Assembly: GCA_022702705.1 (NCBI GenBank) | Contig: CM040430.1 | Coordinates: forward strand, 83,224,227 to 83,288,226 | Direction of reading: 5' to 3' | DNA length: 64,000 nt | Origin: Papilionanthe hookeriana x Papilionanthe teres | Taxonomy: Eukaryota; Streptophyta; Magnoliopsida; Asparagales; Orchidaceae | In this document: positions 34,536-46,799 of the stretch, one piece after another | How the letters are laid out: every line of letters starts with the position of its first letter | Position numbering within the stretch: the stretch's first letter is position 1 | The notes under the pieces: generated by a model | The model's database searches: none | Told to the model about the DNA's origin: nothing | What the model saw: only the letters and a program-made list of their open reading frames with translations | Position numbers and translations under genes: made by a program

Positions 34536-36941
34536 TGAGTTTCCAAAGAGTTAGGGGATCAAATGAGATGTGCTTTGTTTAGGGTTGTGAGTGTGTAGTG
34601 TATGTGTAGTGTAAGCTCGAGAACTCCCAAGGTAGATCCTAAGGTCTGATCACCTATAGGAGACTTCCCCTAGGCTTCCTTATGCTTGGTCTCTTCTTCC
34701 CAAAAACTGGTGGTTAGGCCTTAAGCATATGAAAACTCTCGGTGAAGTGAGAAGGGCTTGAATTTTTGAGGAAAAGGGTTCCATGGCTAGTCTTCTAAGA
34801 AAGTCACCAAGAGAGTCCTATGGCTAGACCCTAGGCTATTCCAAAGACAGACTAGACCTCAACCAAAAGTGAGGTCAACAAATAGATCCCTGATAAGTGT
34901 GGTGTGTTGGGCAAGCACACTGCACGTATTAGTGTTGACCGACGAGATCAACAAAACCAACACAAATATCTGAGTCAAAACTCAAGACAAACACAAAATT
35001 TAGCAAGGATGTTTCCACTGGGGATTATTCGGTTGAAACCTTCAAGTCCCGGGAACTCCTACTGGGGAAGGAAAATTGAATACCTTCATGAGAGAAGCTA
35101 TGAATTTCAAGCCTCAAAATTATGAAAGAGCCCGATCTGAATTAATTTGAAGTTGGAATTTGGATTTACAATTTGATTTTGATTTCAATTTAAATATTTG
35201 AGTTTGAAATTTAATTTAATTATGAGCTTAAATTTTAATTTTAGGTTTTATGAAATTTACAAAAATTTCAGAATTTGTGGAATTTTAAATTTAAAAATTT
35301 TAATCTTTTGAGAATTTTTTAGTTTTAAGTGAGTGCAAAGGGGAAATTAAAATTTCAGTACCGATCTCAGAAGGTGAGAGTCAGAATTTAGGTACTGATC
35401 CTAAAGGATAAGAACTGGAATTTAAGTACCAGCCTCTAGGAAAGAGAATCGAAATTTTGATACTGACCTCGGGATTTCGTGAGTGTGGGAAATTTTCTCA
35501 GAAGAAAGATGAATGCATAAAGAATTTTGAGGAAATCAGACAACTGAGTTTTGATCCTGGAATTTCATGGAAGGTGAAAATTTTCTCGGATAGGATGTGT
35601 AAATATAAAGAATTTGAAGGAGTTGGATGAAAATGCTCCGATCCTAGAGTTTCATGGAAGGCAAAAAATTTCTCGAATAGGATGCGAAAATATAAGGAAT
35701 TTGAAGGAGTTGGATGATAATGCTCTGATCCTAGAATTTCATGGAAGGTGGAAAAATTCTTAGATAGGATTCAGAAATATAGGGAATTTGAAGGAGTCGA
35801 ATGACAATTCTCCGATCCTAGAATTTCATGGAAGGCGAAAAATTTCTCAGATAGGATGTAGAAATAAAGGGAATTTGAAGGAGTCGTATGATAATGCTCT
35901 GATCCTTGAATTTCATGGAGGGTGGAAAAATTTCTTGGTGTGGAATTATAGGGAATTTGAAGGAGTCACATGACAATGCTTCGATCCTAGAATTTCATTG
36001 AAGGCAGAAAAATTTTCAGATAGGATGCTAAAATATAGGAAATTTGAAGGACTCGAATGACAATGCTCCGATCCTAGAATTCATGGAAGGTGAAAAATTT
36101 CTCGGATAGGATGCAGAAATATAGAAAATTTGGGAATTTTGAGGAGGAAAGCTCAAGGACTCACATTCGGCCCAAGGGGTAATAGGATGGACTCAGAACT
36201 CAGGTACTTATCCCGAAATTTCATTTGAGGAAAATTTGGTAAAACTTGGTTTTGATTTTCAAAGAAAGTAAATTTGGTGCAATTCGGCCATGAACAGTAG
36301 CAATTGCAATTTTTGTAGAATTTCATGATAGTTCAAATTTATGAGAAGTGGCGCTGTGTTAAAAGTGCCAAATTTTGCAAAGTGCCCGCAAAAGTAAAGT
36401 ATTTGAAGATGAGTGCAAAGACTCAGATTCTCGAGAGATAGAGTATTATCATTTGTTCGTTTTCAATTCATCATTTTCTTTCAATTTATTTCGTTTTATT
36501 TCATTTTATTTCATTTGATTTCATTTTGTTTCAAATTTCGATTTCATTTTGATTTTAATTTCATTTTTTTGTCATTTTATCCTTTACTTTTGTATCATTC
36601 TTTTGTCCTTTTCATTTAGAACCAACACATGGTCCTACGGCTTTCAACTGTCGCGCTAAAAACAAACATTTATGAAAACATAAATCTTCATTAATTTTGT
36701 TGAAAGTATTACAACTCATCATATGCTAACAAGCATCCAAAAGTCGATCATGTGTACAAAACTGAACAGAACTGACATATCACATCATCTGGCTGCTGCA
36801 AAAGTGTTGACAACAACTGACGTGATTCGTTGAGAAAGGTAGTAAATTTCTGCCTCCTGAAGCTATTGTGGGGAAGAGTCAACCTGCCAAGGTTACGCTC
36901 CAAAACCAAAGTCCCCTCGTGAACACCCGGAGATACTGCCG
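34536..36941 (-). other. 3' UTR of element C
   Basis: Lies between the AlkB-like ORF and the LTR. The part next to the LTR (34536-34960) matches B 3794-4146 and A 23040-23500. Inside are a short remnant of the A-type GGTACC repeat (35340-35470) and an 87-bp repeat (35553-36150). The T-rich run TTTCATTTTATTTCATTTG at about 36480-36580 is simple sequence, not a protein. Confidence 0.7.
35553..36150 (-). repeat. 87-bp tandem repeat in the 3' UTR of C
   Basis: The word GATCCTAGAATTTCATGGA starts at about 35553, 35640, 35727, 35814, 35901, 35983 and 36070: period 87 with one unit of 82. About seven copies. The sequence is unrelated to the 128-bp repeat of A, so two related elements have different satellites in the same slot. 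Confidence 0.9.
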
Positions 36942-38397
36942 TCACAGTGGCAAATGATGAAGGTTCTCCATTTCTCGATCCGGCTCATAGTAAAATGGCG
37001 TTTTATCTTCATCCATTCTTCTAGAGGTGACTGACACCGTTTTTCTTGTAACTCTTGGGATGCAGTTTTTTGCTAAATCTGCTCCATTTCCTTTTAATAT
37101 CAGTATTGATCTAACTGGTAGGGGAATGTCAACAAAACCTCGAAATTCTCCAGGTCCGACAATCTAAATTTCTCGTCCAAACAAAATATTGCTTTCACTT
37201 ATAAAAGAGACCGTGTAGAAGGGTCTCACAAATTCATGGTGGTCAATATGAGGCGGGATACAGTCCCCTTCCTCATAAACAATTATGATGAAGCTGTTAG
37301 GAATATAGTCTGCAGGCAACACGTGCCACTCGACCATCCTTTTTATCATCTTCTTAATTTGCAGCGGCATTAGATGTAGGGTCCTCGGGGGATTGCCTTG
37401 TCGATCTTTAGTAAAGTTGTAGCAGCAACCACACTGGATGGTGGCTCTGCCCTTTCCTCTTTTCCATTTTGATGGCTCTGTATATGTTCTCTGCTTCAAG
37501 TGACCCGCTCTGCTCAAAGTCTGAAGAGCGTCAATGTAATATAGAATTCCTTCTTCGTCCTTTTCTGAGAATACATCGGTGTATAACTCGAGTCCTTCCA
37601 GGATATTAACAAATTTCCCTTGTATTTCTTCAAAGTGTTGAAATTCCTTCTTTCTGATTATTCTGATTTTTGCCATCACGTAGTCTGGAAATCCTCGCGG
37701 CGGTGGCGGCGATAGGACAAACTATGGTACGTACAGCTCTACATCAGGATACTCCCTGCTCCTGAGTAGCATCGAGGCAGCTGCATATGCATCAAATGTG
37801 CCATATTCCTCTAGCTGTAAAACGTGACATTTTGAGCACTCTGAAAATGCTCCTGTCACTAAAGGCAGTCTGGGTAAACCCGAGTTGCAAGTTAGACACC
37901 CAGTAAGGATTTCTTCCATCGGATCCAATGTTGGCGCGAGATCCTCTGCAGTTTCTGGCTCAGAATCGGTGTGCAGTGTGCTGTGGTCGGTTTCTTTCAT
38001 TTTAGGATCATAAAAATATTCTGGAATGGGTGATAGCCCGGTGGCTAGCTCCCGAGCTTGTCTCCTCTCATTCTATCTAAGAGGCGACGCTTGCGGCGAT
38101 TCGCATTTCTTCTTTTAGTTTGTGTTAAGGGTGCATATGGAACTCTTTCAGCTGAAGTAGCGACAAGGTCACCCTCTCGAGTAGTGATCATAGACGGGAC
38201 CTGACTGTTTCTTGTGGCGAGGAGGTGTGAGTCAAAGAATCCTCCAGTACCTCCATATCTTGATGTCTGTCTAGTCTCTTTACGACCAATATTCTTCATT
38301 GACTTATTTCCCATAGTCTTCTTTTGTATGATCCTTTTCAAGATGCGAGGTCCAAGCCATATTTGGAAGCAAAATCCAACTCGCAACCCGACACTTC
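36942..38397 (-). pseudogene. AlkB-like 2OG/Fe(II) dioxygenase (ALKBH9/10-type) ORF carried by element C
   Basis: Second copy of the retrotransposon-borne demethylase-like gene. Minus-strand reading from 38397: an N-terminus aligning at DNA level with the start of the A ORF, a basic stretch (to about 38045), then one frame from 38000 to 37164 broken only by a TAG at 37722. This frame carries LEGLELYTDVFSEKDEEG, EPSKWKRGKGRATIQ, CCYNF, WHVLPADYIPNS and EGDCIPPHIDHHEF. Fe ligands His (37248-37250) and Asp (37242-37244) are present. After a stop at 37164 the frame continues to 36942 with GPGEF and IPLPV, but the second Fe-ligand His is Asn (37065-37067) and the R-x5-R region has changed. This copy would be inactive. 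Total length (1.46 kb) matches that of A (1.49 kb), supporting a common ancestral gene. Confidence 0.87.
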
Positions 38398-38672
38398 CTG
38401 CATGAGTAAACAAGGGGAAATGTCTGTGGGTTGTGTTGTGCACGAACAAGAATAAGAACAAGCCTATTATCCTTTATTTTAATAAGTTTTACATATGTCT
38501 TAATGCCATTATCTTATTTAACATATTTTTATAAGATTTAGATTTAGGTGTATTTTATTTTTGTGAGAAAATTTTCTTTATTTTATTTAACTTTATTTTA
38601 TTTCAAGATTTGGACGCAGTCACAGATGTTGTCCATATTCTACATTGAAATGAAAATCTTTCTTCAGATTCC

Positions 38673-39870
38673 TCATGCTGCATAGTACTTCTTGATATAT
38701 CGTCCATTTATTGGCAACATGGGTCAATCCCCTTGAGAGTCCACCAGCTGATACGACCCTCCAGAGTAAACCTTTTCCACCATGAATGGTCCTTCCTAGG
38801 TTGGTTCAAAGTTTTCACCTATCTTGCGGTGCACCAGAATATGCCTTCTGAGAACGAGCACAAGGTCACCAATTTTGGACAACCTTGGGCGGACCAACTT
38901 ATCGTGGGCTTGAATCATTTTTGCTTAGTAGAGTTCCAAATTTTGCTGTGCAAGCAATCTTTTCCCTTCAAGACTTTATAATTCTGCCAGTCGAAGTTTG
39001 GCATTCGCGTCTGTTGTAATTTGATTGGCAACGACGATCTGGAGCGACGGTAGCTAAACCTCTAGCGGAAGAACTACCTCGGAGCTGTACAAAAATGCAT
39101 AAGGTGTAGATTATGTAAGTGTTCTGACTGTCGTCCTGTAAGCCCACAAAGCTTCTAGCAATTTCTCATGTCATCCTCTTTTGTTGTCGTCGAGCCTCAT
39201 CTTTAGAATTTGAATGAGCATCTTGTTTAAGGCTTCTGCCAAGCCATTTGCTTTTGGATAATAGATTGTTGAGTATCTCTAATCTATCACATGTCTTCTA
39301 ATGAAGTTATTAATTTTCGTGCTCTTAAAGGCGGACCCATTGTCAGAGATGTTCCTTCGCGGCACATCAAAGCGGTAGACAACCTGATTCTTGAAAAACT
39401 ATAGAACTTACTATGCTGTAACTTCCCATAGAGGAGCTGCCTCTGCCCACTTGGAGAAGTAGTCTATAGCAGCGAGTATGAATCTGTGTCCTTTAGAAGA
39501 TGGAAGGTCTATCAGACCCACTATATATGTTCCCTAACACACGAATGGCCACGAGGCAATCCTGGGGTGTAGAACATTTGGAGGTTGGTGTAAGACCACT
39601 CCATGCACTTGGCATTGATGACATTTCATAGTTGTATCCATGCAATTCATCATCATTGCCGGCAAGTAGTATCCGAGTCTTTTGATTTTCATCTTCATCT
39701 TTGGTCCCGACTGATGAGCACCACACAATCTTGCATGTACTTCGTTGACAAGTTTCTGTGCTTCTGCTCTACTAAGGCATCTGAACTACATCTGATCAAA
39801 GGATCTCCTGTACATAATGCTGTCAATTAAAGCATATGAGAGAGCTCTCTTCTGAATTTGATGCGCAACT
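38673..39870 (-). pseudogene. Integrase of element C, heavily degenerate
   Basis: The minus strand shows the zinc finger (LCGAHQSG near 39720, KCHQCQVHG near 39610), a core with GHRFILAA and DYFSKWAEA, ISDNGSAFKSTKINNF (about 39300-39350), PKANGLAEALNK, and the terminal NGRYIKKYYAA ending at 38673. Many stops and frame changes. The first catalytic Asp is Tyr (GTYIVG); the second Asp and the Glu remain. Same arrangement as A 17979-19197. Confidence 0.85.
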
Positions 39871-39999
39871 GACTTGTCTTCTAGAGACCTTCCAGTTTGC
39901 AAATATTCTATCAATGGCTAACGCCAATCTTCTGTGTCTTCTGAAACTGAAGCTGCTATATCTTCTTTTACAAGCTCGTGCATGCTATCAAGATTGATT

Positions 40000-40460
40000 T
40001 GTGACAAAACCTAACATCCCTATACTGTAATATCTATAGAATCTTCGGGTGGGCAAGCTAGTTTTTTAGCAAGTTTAGCTAAAGCGTCTGCCTGGGAGTT
40101 GTCTACTCGAGGAATCTTATAGAGTATCACACTTGGAATTTACTCGAGTAGTCTCATTGTGTACCGGTGGTATTCTTCCAACCTTGGTTTCAAAATTTTG
40201 TATTGTCCTGCCACTTGTTGAATGACGAGTTGTGAATCGCCATAAATGGCAATGTCTGTTATTTCCATTAGTATTGCTAATTTCAAACCGATGATTAGAG
40301 TTTCATATTAAGCTTCATTATTGGTACATGGATCTATCAAGTGATAGGAGAATCTAAGCATCACCGGATCTCGAGTCACGAAGATTAAACCAATTCCTGC
40401 CTTGCCTGGTTTCACTACATGTTGTCCTTTGTCTCTTTGGCTGATGAAGCTCCTTCGAAG
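40000..40460 (-). pseudogene. Second RNase H (aRH) of element C
   Basis: Minus-strand motifs WKMYFEGASS (first acidic residue Glu instead of Asp), AGIGLIF, a stop before YETLIIGLKL, IYGDSQLVIQQVAG and QADALAKLAKK. The spacing matches A 17437-17860. It confirms that the doubled RNase H is shared by A and C. Confidence 0.82.
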
Positions 40461-40942
40461 TACATTTTCCAACGTCTGGCACTGGGCTGCTCTATTTGTA
40501 GTATTTGTTCATATGGTAGTTCATCAATGAGCGGGGACCCAGCTGGAAAAGGGTGAGCTGTGAAAAAATCCGCGAGAATCTGCCCTTTGATTGTGTGAAG
40601 GGGCATAAAAGTTATGTCAAATTGCAATAGTATCATAGAACATCTTGCTAAGCATCCAAAAAGTGTTGGTCGGGTCATTAAATATTGCAACAGATTAACT
40701 TTTGAAATTAGGTTGACCTTATGAGACAACATGTAATGTCTAAGCTTCTTAGCGGCGAAGACCAAGGCTAGACAATATTTCACAATAGGAGAATACTTTA
40801 CTTCTGTCAATATTAGACGTTGACTCAAGTAGTAGAGCGTGCTCTCTTTACCCTCATCATTGACTTGAGCAAGTAGTTCCCCTAGAGACTCGTTTAAAGC
40901 CACAGTATAAAGTATCAATGGTCTACTCGGGATAGAGGTTGT
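40461..40942 (-). pseudogene. RNase H (first) of element C, cut by D
   Basis: Open frame from 40918 containing ILYTVALNESLGELLAQ, TLYYLSQRL, KYCLALVFAAKKLRHYM and CLARCSMILLQFDI. The sequence just upstream (IPSRP) matches the A residues preceding its RNase H and stops at 40942, where the LTR of D begins. RT and gag of C are therefore not in this window. Confidence 0.85.
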
Positions 40943-42687
40943 GATCCCCGAATATTTATGCTTACGATTTAGATAGAAATTTTATGATTTAGAATATGGG
41001 ATACTAAGCAAGAATATGTATCATTTATCAAGTAATATAGGACTTTCTGATTATGCCCTGAGATATCGAACCCACCGGGAAATGTCTAAAACTTTAAAGA
41101 AATAATAAAAATAACTTTTTACTTTTTTTAATTGATTTTGTAAGTAAGTTTTAAGGTATTAATTTTGAAAAGTTGTTTTTGATATTTTTAATAAAAGGTT
41201 AAGCAGCAAATAAAAATTATCAATACTCTAAACACGATATAAAAGTTATATGAATTAAATATCTTTTTCCTTCTTTAATGAATCAGTAATAATTATGGAT
41301 ATTTTATGTTGTGGAAGTATTTAAATGTATTGTGCCAAATAGGTGCAATTATATTCTTTACCCTTACTTGGTTCTATAAAGAAAACTGGTTAATTTGAAA
41401 ATTTAAAATTTTGTAGATGGGTTGGGCAGGGAAGACACCAGCTGTCACTCTAGAGTTCCCTCTATTCCCTCCAACTGGGGGCTAAATTCTCATAAACAAA
41501 TTTAAAACAACAAACCAAATTAAGAGGGCTTTAACCTGTCACTCTAAACTCCTCTAATTTTACTCCCCAATAAAGCATGTCTCCCTATATATTTGGATTC
41601 AATCATATGGACTACAATTCTCACCCATATTATTGCATGTGATTCTTTGAAATTATTGTTTGAGACAATACCACATTAGATCTTACATAATCTCACAGCA
41701 AAGTTTAACATCTTAATTGGCCAAATCAAGAAGTAAATTAAGTTCAAGGAATTGAATCATCACAATTTATTCCAGCATTAAACACTTATATTTTTCACAA
41801 CATACTTCCATAATTTATTACTTCATCATCTGACAAAGAAAAAGATAAAGTAAACTACTCAGATTTAATGAAGAAAACACAGACACAAATTGATTTAAAA
41901 GCATAAACCATAATGAAAACACAACAGATACAAAGTGTTAAAACAAAGATAAATACTTATATGAGAATCCTCTCCACAAGAATCTGGAAGTTCCTTTAGA
42001 ATTTTGCTTTCAACAATACAACTCTACAGAGGTTGGCGCTCAACTCTAATAACTCTAATAAGAACTTTAAACTTCAATAAAAGCTAATTACAAGGATAAA
42101 AGAAATCTGGTGAGAAGAAGGCTTCACGCCAACCCTTTTTCCTTTCTTACTCTCTACTCTCTACTAACAACTATATAAAAGAAGAACTCCAAAACCTTCC
42201 TCTAAACACACTTTCAAAACACTAACTACAATTACTCAAACAACAACAACACACTTGAAAAATATGAGGCTTCATTTTTATAATTTTCTAAAAGGTGCCT
42301 TGGTGTCTCTTCAAATCATGTCCAAATTCAATGTAACCACCAAAAGATTTATCCTTTCAATCACATTTTCCGCTCAAAGGAAGTTAAGGAAGTCACCACC
42401 AAAATTTGCTTCAAACACCCATTGAAAATGGTGCCAAATTTGATTAAAATTTAATTTTTAACTGTGGCGCTTAAGCCCCGGCACTTTGGCGCTTAGGCGC
42501 CCGAGGCCAAATTTCTTAAACTTTATAATTTTGCGCCAAATTCGATCCTTTTTTGTTCCTTTCATCATAATTAATCATTTTTATCATACCTGTAAGAAAA
42601 ATACAAAATACCTTCCATTAAAATGCAATGTCATCAAAAATAAGTATAAAAATGTGCATAAAAACACTATATATTTTAGGTGTATCA
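40943..42687 (-). repeat. Element D 3' LTR (1.75 kb)
   Basis: On the minus strand it begins TGATACACC (42687) and ends GGGGATCA (40943). Matches 59798-61162 over the shared part. A cluster of GGCGCTTAAG-type palindromes lies at 42467-42516. Confidence 0.8.
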
Positions 42688-42702
42688 AAATTTTCCAAAC
42701 TT
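42688..42702 (-). other. Candidate polypurine tract of D
   Basis: AAGTTTGGAAAATTT on the minus strand, directly before the LTR start. It is purine-rich though interrupted by T; Athila elements commonly have an AAGTTTGGGGG-like tract here, so this looks like a decayed version. Confidence 0.5.
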
Positions 42703-44228
42703 AAAATGTTACTCGTCCTCAAGTGACTCTTAACTATAAAAATTTTAACATGCAAATTATGTAAATAAGTTTCTTAGGAAGGTTTCAAAATTTTGTTCTA
42801 GAAATGAAATAATTCAATTTGGAAAAAATTTTAGTAAATAAGACCAATTTAAAGTTTAAAAAGTTCTTAAGTAAAGGATAATGAAAATATAAGTTTCTAT
42901 CTAATTCAGAAATATTTGTAAATTTTTCAAAATATAGGATTCAAATATTTTATTTTTCTCACTTATAAAATTTAATTAAGAATAATTTTACTTACTATAT
43001 TATAACCTTAAGTTTTAGATTTTCTCAAAACTTATATTTTAAACTTTAGGCATGGAACTAATTTTTGATTAGGCCCTTAAATCTTCAAGTTTCTCCTTCA
43101 TTTTCACATACTATTTTTCACTTTTTTTTATTTTTTTCATTTTTTTCACATACTATTTTTTTCTTTTTTTTCTTTTTTATTTTTTTGAATTCCATCATTC
43201 CATTTAAAATAAAGGTCTGATATGTATCTTTCACTTAAAAATCATAATAATAGTGCTGAAAATTATTTCTCAATAAAAGAAATTTATACTTTAAAAAATA
43301 AAAGTTAAATCTTCTATTCATCCAAAAATACAATATTTCTTACTAAAGATAGTTTAACTATATTTAACATTTCTTTATTAAGAACATTTTAACTTTAAAT
43401 TTTTCATTATTACTATAAATTTTAACTAAATTCTTTTATTCATTTCTATATTCAAAATTTTGTTTCCCTAATATAACTTCATATACATAATTATTTTCAA
43501 TCAAAAACTAAATTTATTTTAATTATTCTTGAGAAAAATTTAAATTTTAGGTTTTTTTGAAGAATTTGGTTTTTTTAAATTCCCTCCAAACTTTAATTTT
43601 TAGTTAGGATAAAAACATTTAAGCCTAAGAAATGATACATGAGTGAGAATTAAAAACTAAAATAACATGCTTGCAGAAATTTCAATATCCTAAATATGCA
43701 AGTATAACAGTTTTAAAGAAAAACAAGAGTAAAAAGAAACTAAATTTAGTTTTTCATAAAAATAAAAATTTCAAAGGACTTCTATAGTAGTGGAGGGTTT
43801 CAAAACAAATACACACCAACTTAACATAACTAAAATCACAACAATACTAGATAATAACTGGTAGTAGATTTTGAAAAGTTTTAAACATGCAATTTTCAAA
43901 TAGTGGTTTTTAGTAGTATTCTACATTTCCTAAAAGAATTTGAATTAATTTATACTCTATTAAAAAATCAAACACTAAATACACATTTAAAACATTTACT
44001 ACCACACACATATCACAAACTACAACATTTAACATTAATTTATCACATAAACATCTGAATGTGCATAAAAAGAAATAGTCCAACTATGCTCTATACAAAA
44101 TCAGAGTTCATATCATAAATACATCACACAACAATCAAACATCACATCACATATAAAAACATCAAATAAACAAAACATAACTACACATAAGAGATCACAA
44201 AACCAAAAAAAAACTCAACACAACAACC
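42703..44228 (-). other. 3' untranslated region of D
   Basis: AT-rich, between the env-position ORF and the 3' LTR. Contains a T-rich tract at about 43110-43190. I see no gene. Confidence 0.5.
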
Positions 44229-45364
44229 CTAATCATCATCCTCATCATCATCTTCTTCATTCCAGTCCCTGGATGGCATATAAGGTATATAAAATGGATG
44301 AGGGGGCATCTCAGCACTATGATCACCTCTAATCACTCTATCCATATACTGTAGATAATTCTCCTGATATTCATCATGCTTAATAATATACCTTTCAATA
44401 TTTTGAATCTTACCATCCATATCTCTAACATGCTCTCGGGTAAGACTCACTTTCTTCAAATCTTCTTTAATAGTCCAGTTTGTGAATCACTTGATGATGA
44501 TGCTTTAGAAGTAGTGGCAATTGAAGTACAAGCAGCAGAAGCAGAAGCAGAAGCAGTGGAAGTTCTAAATCCTCCTCTCCAGCCAAAAACTAAATGTACA
44601 GTGTAAGCACCAACATTTACACTAGTAATAGGTCTCAATGGGTGAAGTACTTCCTCCCATTTTTCAAACTTCACACCAGATTGCTCATAAATTGAATGAA
44701 TTAAGGAAGGAAATCCTAAACCTGAAACAGTAGCAGATCTGGCACAGTTCATCACATAATAAAAAATAATAGCCCTACGTCAATAGGCTTTCCTTACTGA
44801 ATACAATGGTTCAGAACAACTCTCTCCCTCGTAACTTCACTAGTATGACTTGAAGGCAACAGTTTAGATGAGATAAGATAATGTCACGCCTTTGAAATCG
44901 CATTCAACTTAGAGGCCTGAAAATTTACTCTTCTTTCATTTGTTATCCTCCATAAACCTCTTCCATCAGTCAGAAAAGATATGATCTCATCTAATTCTCC
45001 TTCAGTAAGATGATAATTAGCATAAAAACAAAACAATGCAGGAGGCAAGTGGTAGAAGACATTGATTACCGCATGTAAAAAATGCACTTGTTCACCTCTA
45101 ACCATCACCAAATTCTCTTCTGCTGCAGGCAAGTTCGTATAAAACTCTCTGACCATAGAAACAACAGCGACAACGGAGAAGTAACGGTAATTCTCCTAAT
45201 TCCTTCATTTCTTCAATAACGTTTCCTAGCTTACTAAACTTTCGTTCAGGTATCAACTTCCATGACAACAGTGCGTTGACATATTGATCCTCTACTCTCG
45301 CACAAATAAATTTGCTGGAATCAAATTTTGCTTTCTCTTTCGAGCTCTTTAACTTTGGAGCCAT
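44229..45364 (-). pseudogene. Athila env-position ORF of element D, degenerate
   Basis: Starts with MAPKLKSSKEKAKFDSSKF at 45364 (ATG complement 45362-45364). It continues through several frames: TNERRVNFQASKLNA (about 44900-44960), PSLIHSIYEQSGVKFEKWEEV (about 44640-44710) and an acidic tail of Glu/Asp ending at 44229. This corresponds to the ORF after integrase in Athila elements, sometimes called env-like and also present in Pfam as a putative plant transposon protein. Function unknown. I see no clear signal peptide or transmembrane segment, so a true envelope role is not supported. At least three frame changes. Confidence 0.65.
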
Positions 45365-45736
45365 CTCTAAAAAAATCACAAAAATTCACCATAAATTACA
45401 AAATTAAACTAAACTTCCTAATTTAACTTCCAAAGGTAATTTCCACTAAATCCAAGTAAATTCTCATGCTTTTCCTCAAATTTCACTATAAATAATGATT
45501 TTAAAATTTTTCAATAATGTACTAAAAATATATGGTGAAAATAAAAAATCTTTACTTAGAAGTAGTGCTGATACCTCAAGGAATTCAAATCTGACAAATC
45601 TCATTGAAATCGTCGCTTAATTGATCCAACCTTAGGATGCCCTAAATCCTATTTTGCGATTTTGATAGGTTGAGGGTGACGGGAGGTGTAAAAAATGTCA
45701 ATTTTCTGGTTTTTAACTGTAGAAAACCATTTTTTG

Positions 45737-45825
45737 CGAATCGGCACTTAAGCGCTAGGCATCGGCGCTTAGCCGCGAAATCTGGCGCTTAAGCGCCTAA
45801 ATTCTGACACTTAGGCGCCAGTACC
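45737..45825. repeat. GGCGCTTAAGCGCC palindrome cluster 2 in D
   Basis: Four variants of the palindrome within 90 bp (CGGCACTTAAGCGC, CGGCGCTTAGCCGC, TGGCGCTTAAGCGCC, GACACTTAGGCGCC). It is about 375 bp upstream of the env-position ORF on the minus strand. Similar clusters at 42467-42516 and 46800-46845. Confidence 0.75.
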
Positions 45826-46211
45826 CTGATTTTCACAATTAATTTAAAAATGTACTAAACCCCTTAGTTAATCACCCTAAATTACTACAAATAATCATTT
45901 CTCCCCCATAAACTTTTCTAATTCTCCAAAGAAAGTTAAATTTCCATCAATTCCAAACAAATTTCACACAAACAAAAACTTTCATTTAATTAAAACAACC
46001 ACACTTAACACAAACTAAAAATTTCTATCCAAACATTTTGGATGAAATTTCCCAATACACAAGGATTCAAATACATAAAAATAAAGATAAATTTACATCA
46101 TTAAGATGTAACAAACACACATTAAAGTTCAATAAAACACAAACATATAACACTAGACACAAAACATTTAACAGATAAAAACTTCAGCACTAGACTATAG
46201 TCAAATTAATT

Positions 46212-46607
46212 CTAGTCTCCAATAGGTGGAATATAGACAAAATGACCATTAGTTCCATTTGAACCATCTAGAATGTAAAACTGATAAAATGGGCGATGGT
46301 TGAAAACTTTCACATATTCTTCTTCTCACCATTTGTTTTTCGTAAACATCACCTTATTCACTTCTTCCACATGACTTGTATGACTGAATTACATTTTAAG
46401 TTGCCATCCCATATATGCTAAATGAGCGTTAGTTGCATTTACCTTTGCTTCAATTGACTCCACGTTGGCTTCAATCTTCGCAATCCTTTCTGCAATACCT
46501 TAAATTCTAACTGCTAGGAATCATCTGAATAACTCTTGCGCACTTTCACTAATAATTTTCTTCTTGTTGGCTTCCTCCTTCTTAATTTCACTCTCCCAAG
46601 AAGACAT
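46212..46607 (-). pseudogene. Small extra ORF between pol and the env-position ORF of D
   Basis: One minus-strand frame from the ATG at 46607 to the TAG at 46212, about 130 codons with four internal stops. It starts MSSWESEIKKEEANKKK, has a heptad-like coiled-coil stretch (IAKIEANVESIEAKVNA) and ends in FVYIPPIGD. It lies about 190 bp after a palindrome cluster, as the env-position ORF does. I do not recognise a family. Its tail resembles, loosely, that of the env-position ORF (HPFYIPY), so it may be a diverged partial duplicate. Confidence 0.45.
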
Positions 46608-46799
46608 TTTTTGAACTCAAAACACTCTTCTTAAGACTCAAGAATGAAAATAGGGACCGGGGCAAGGGTTTCTCTTAATTCAGGGCCTTTTTATAGACAT
46701 GAGAAGTACTAAAACCTACCCTGGACGTTTTAAAAATCCAAAATAACTTCCAAAACCACTTCCACATGATTTTGGCTTCTAGAAATTCATTTATCTTGT

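Larger units (their letters stand above)
30501..40942 (-). mobile_element. Element C: older Tat/Ogre-like retrotransposon, minus strand, truncated at both ends
   Basis: Read on the minus strand from 40942 down: RNase H, second RNase H, integrase, AlkB-like ORF, 3' UTR with tandem repeats, then an LTR. The order is the same as in A, with markedly lower similarity: the AlkB regions agree at roughly 60% of residues by eye. Its 5' half is cut off by the insertion of D at 40942/40943 within the RNase H coding region. Its LTR is truncated at 30501, where A ends. Confidence 0.88.

Noticed and set aside
36413..36619. F-rich small hydrophobic protein, possible membrane peptide
   Set aside because: It comes from a TTTCATTTTATTTC simple repeat and is antisense to the 3' UTR of C.
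44229..45364. True viral-type envelope gene in D
   Set aside because: I see no signal peptide, transmembrane segment or cleavage motif; only the position after integrase matches. It is kept as an Athila env-position ORF of unknown function.
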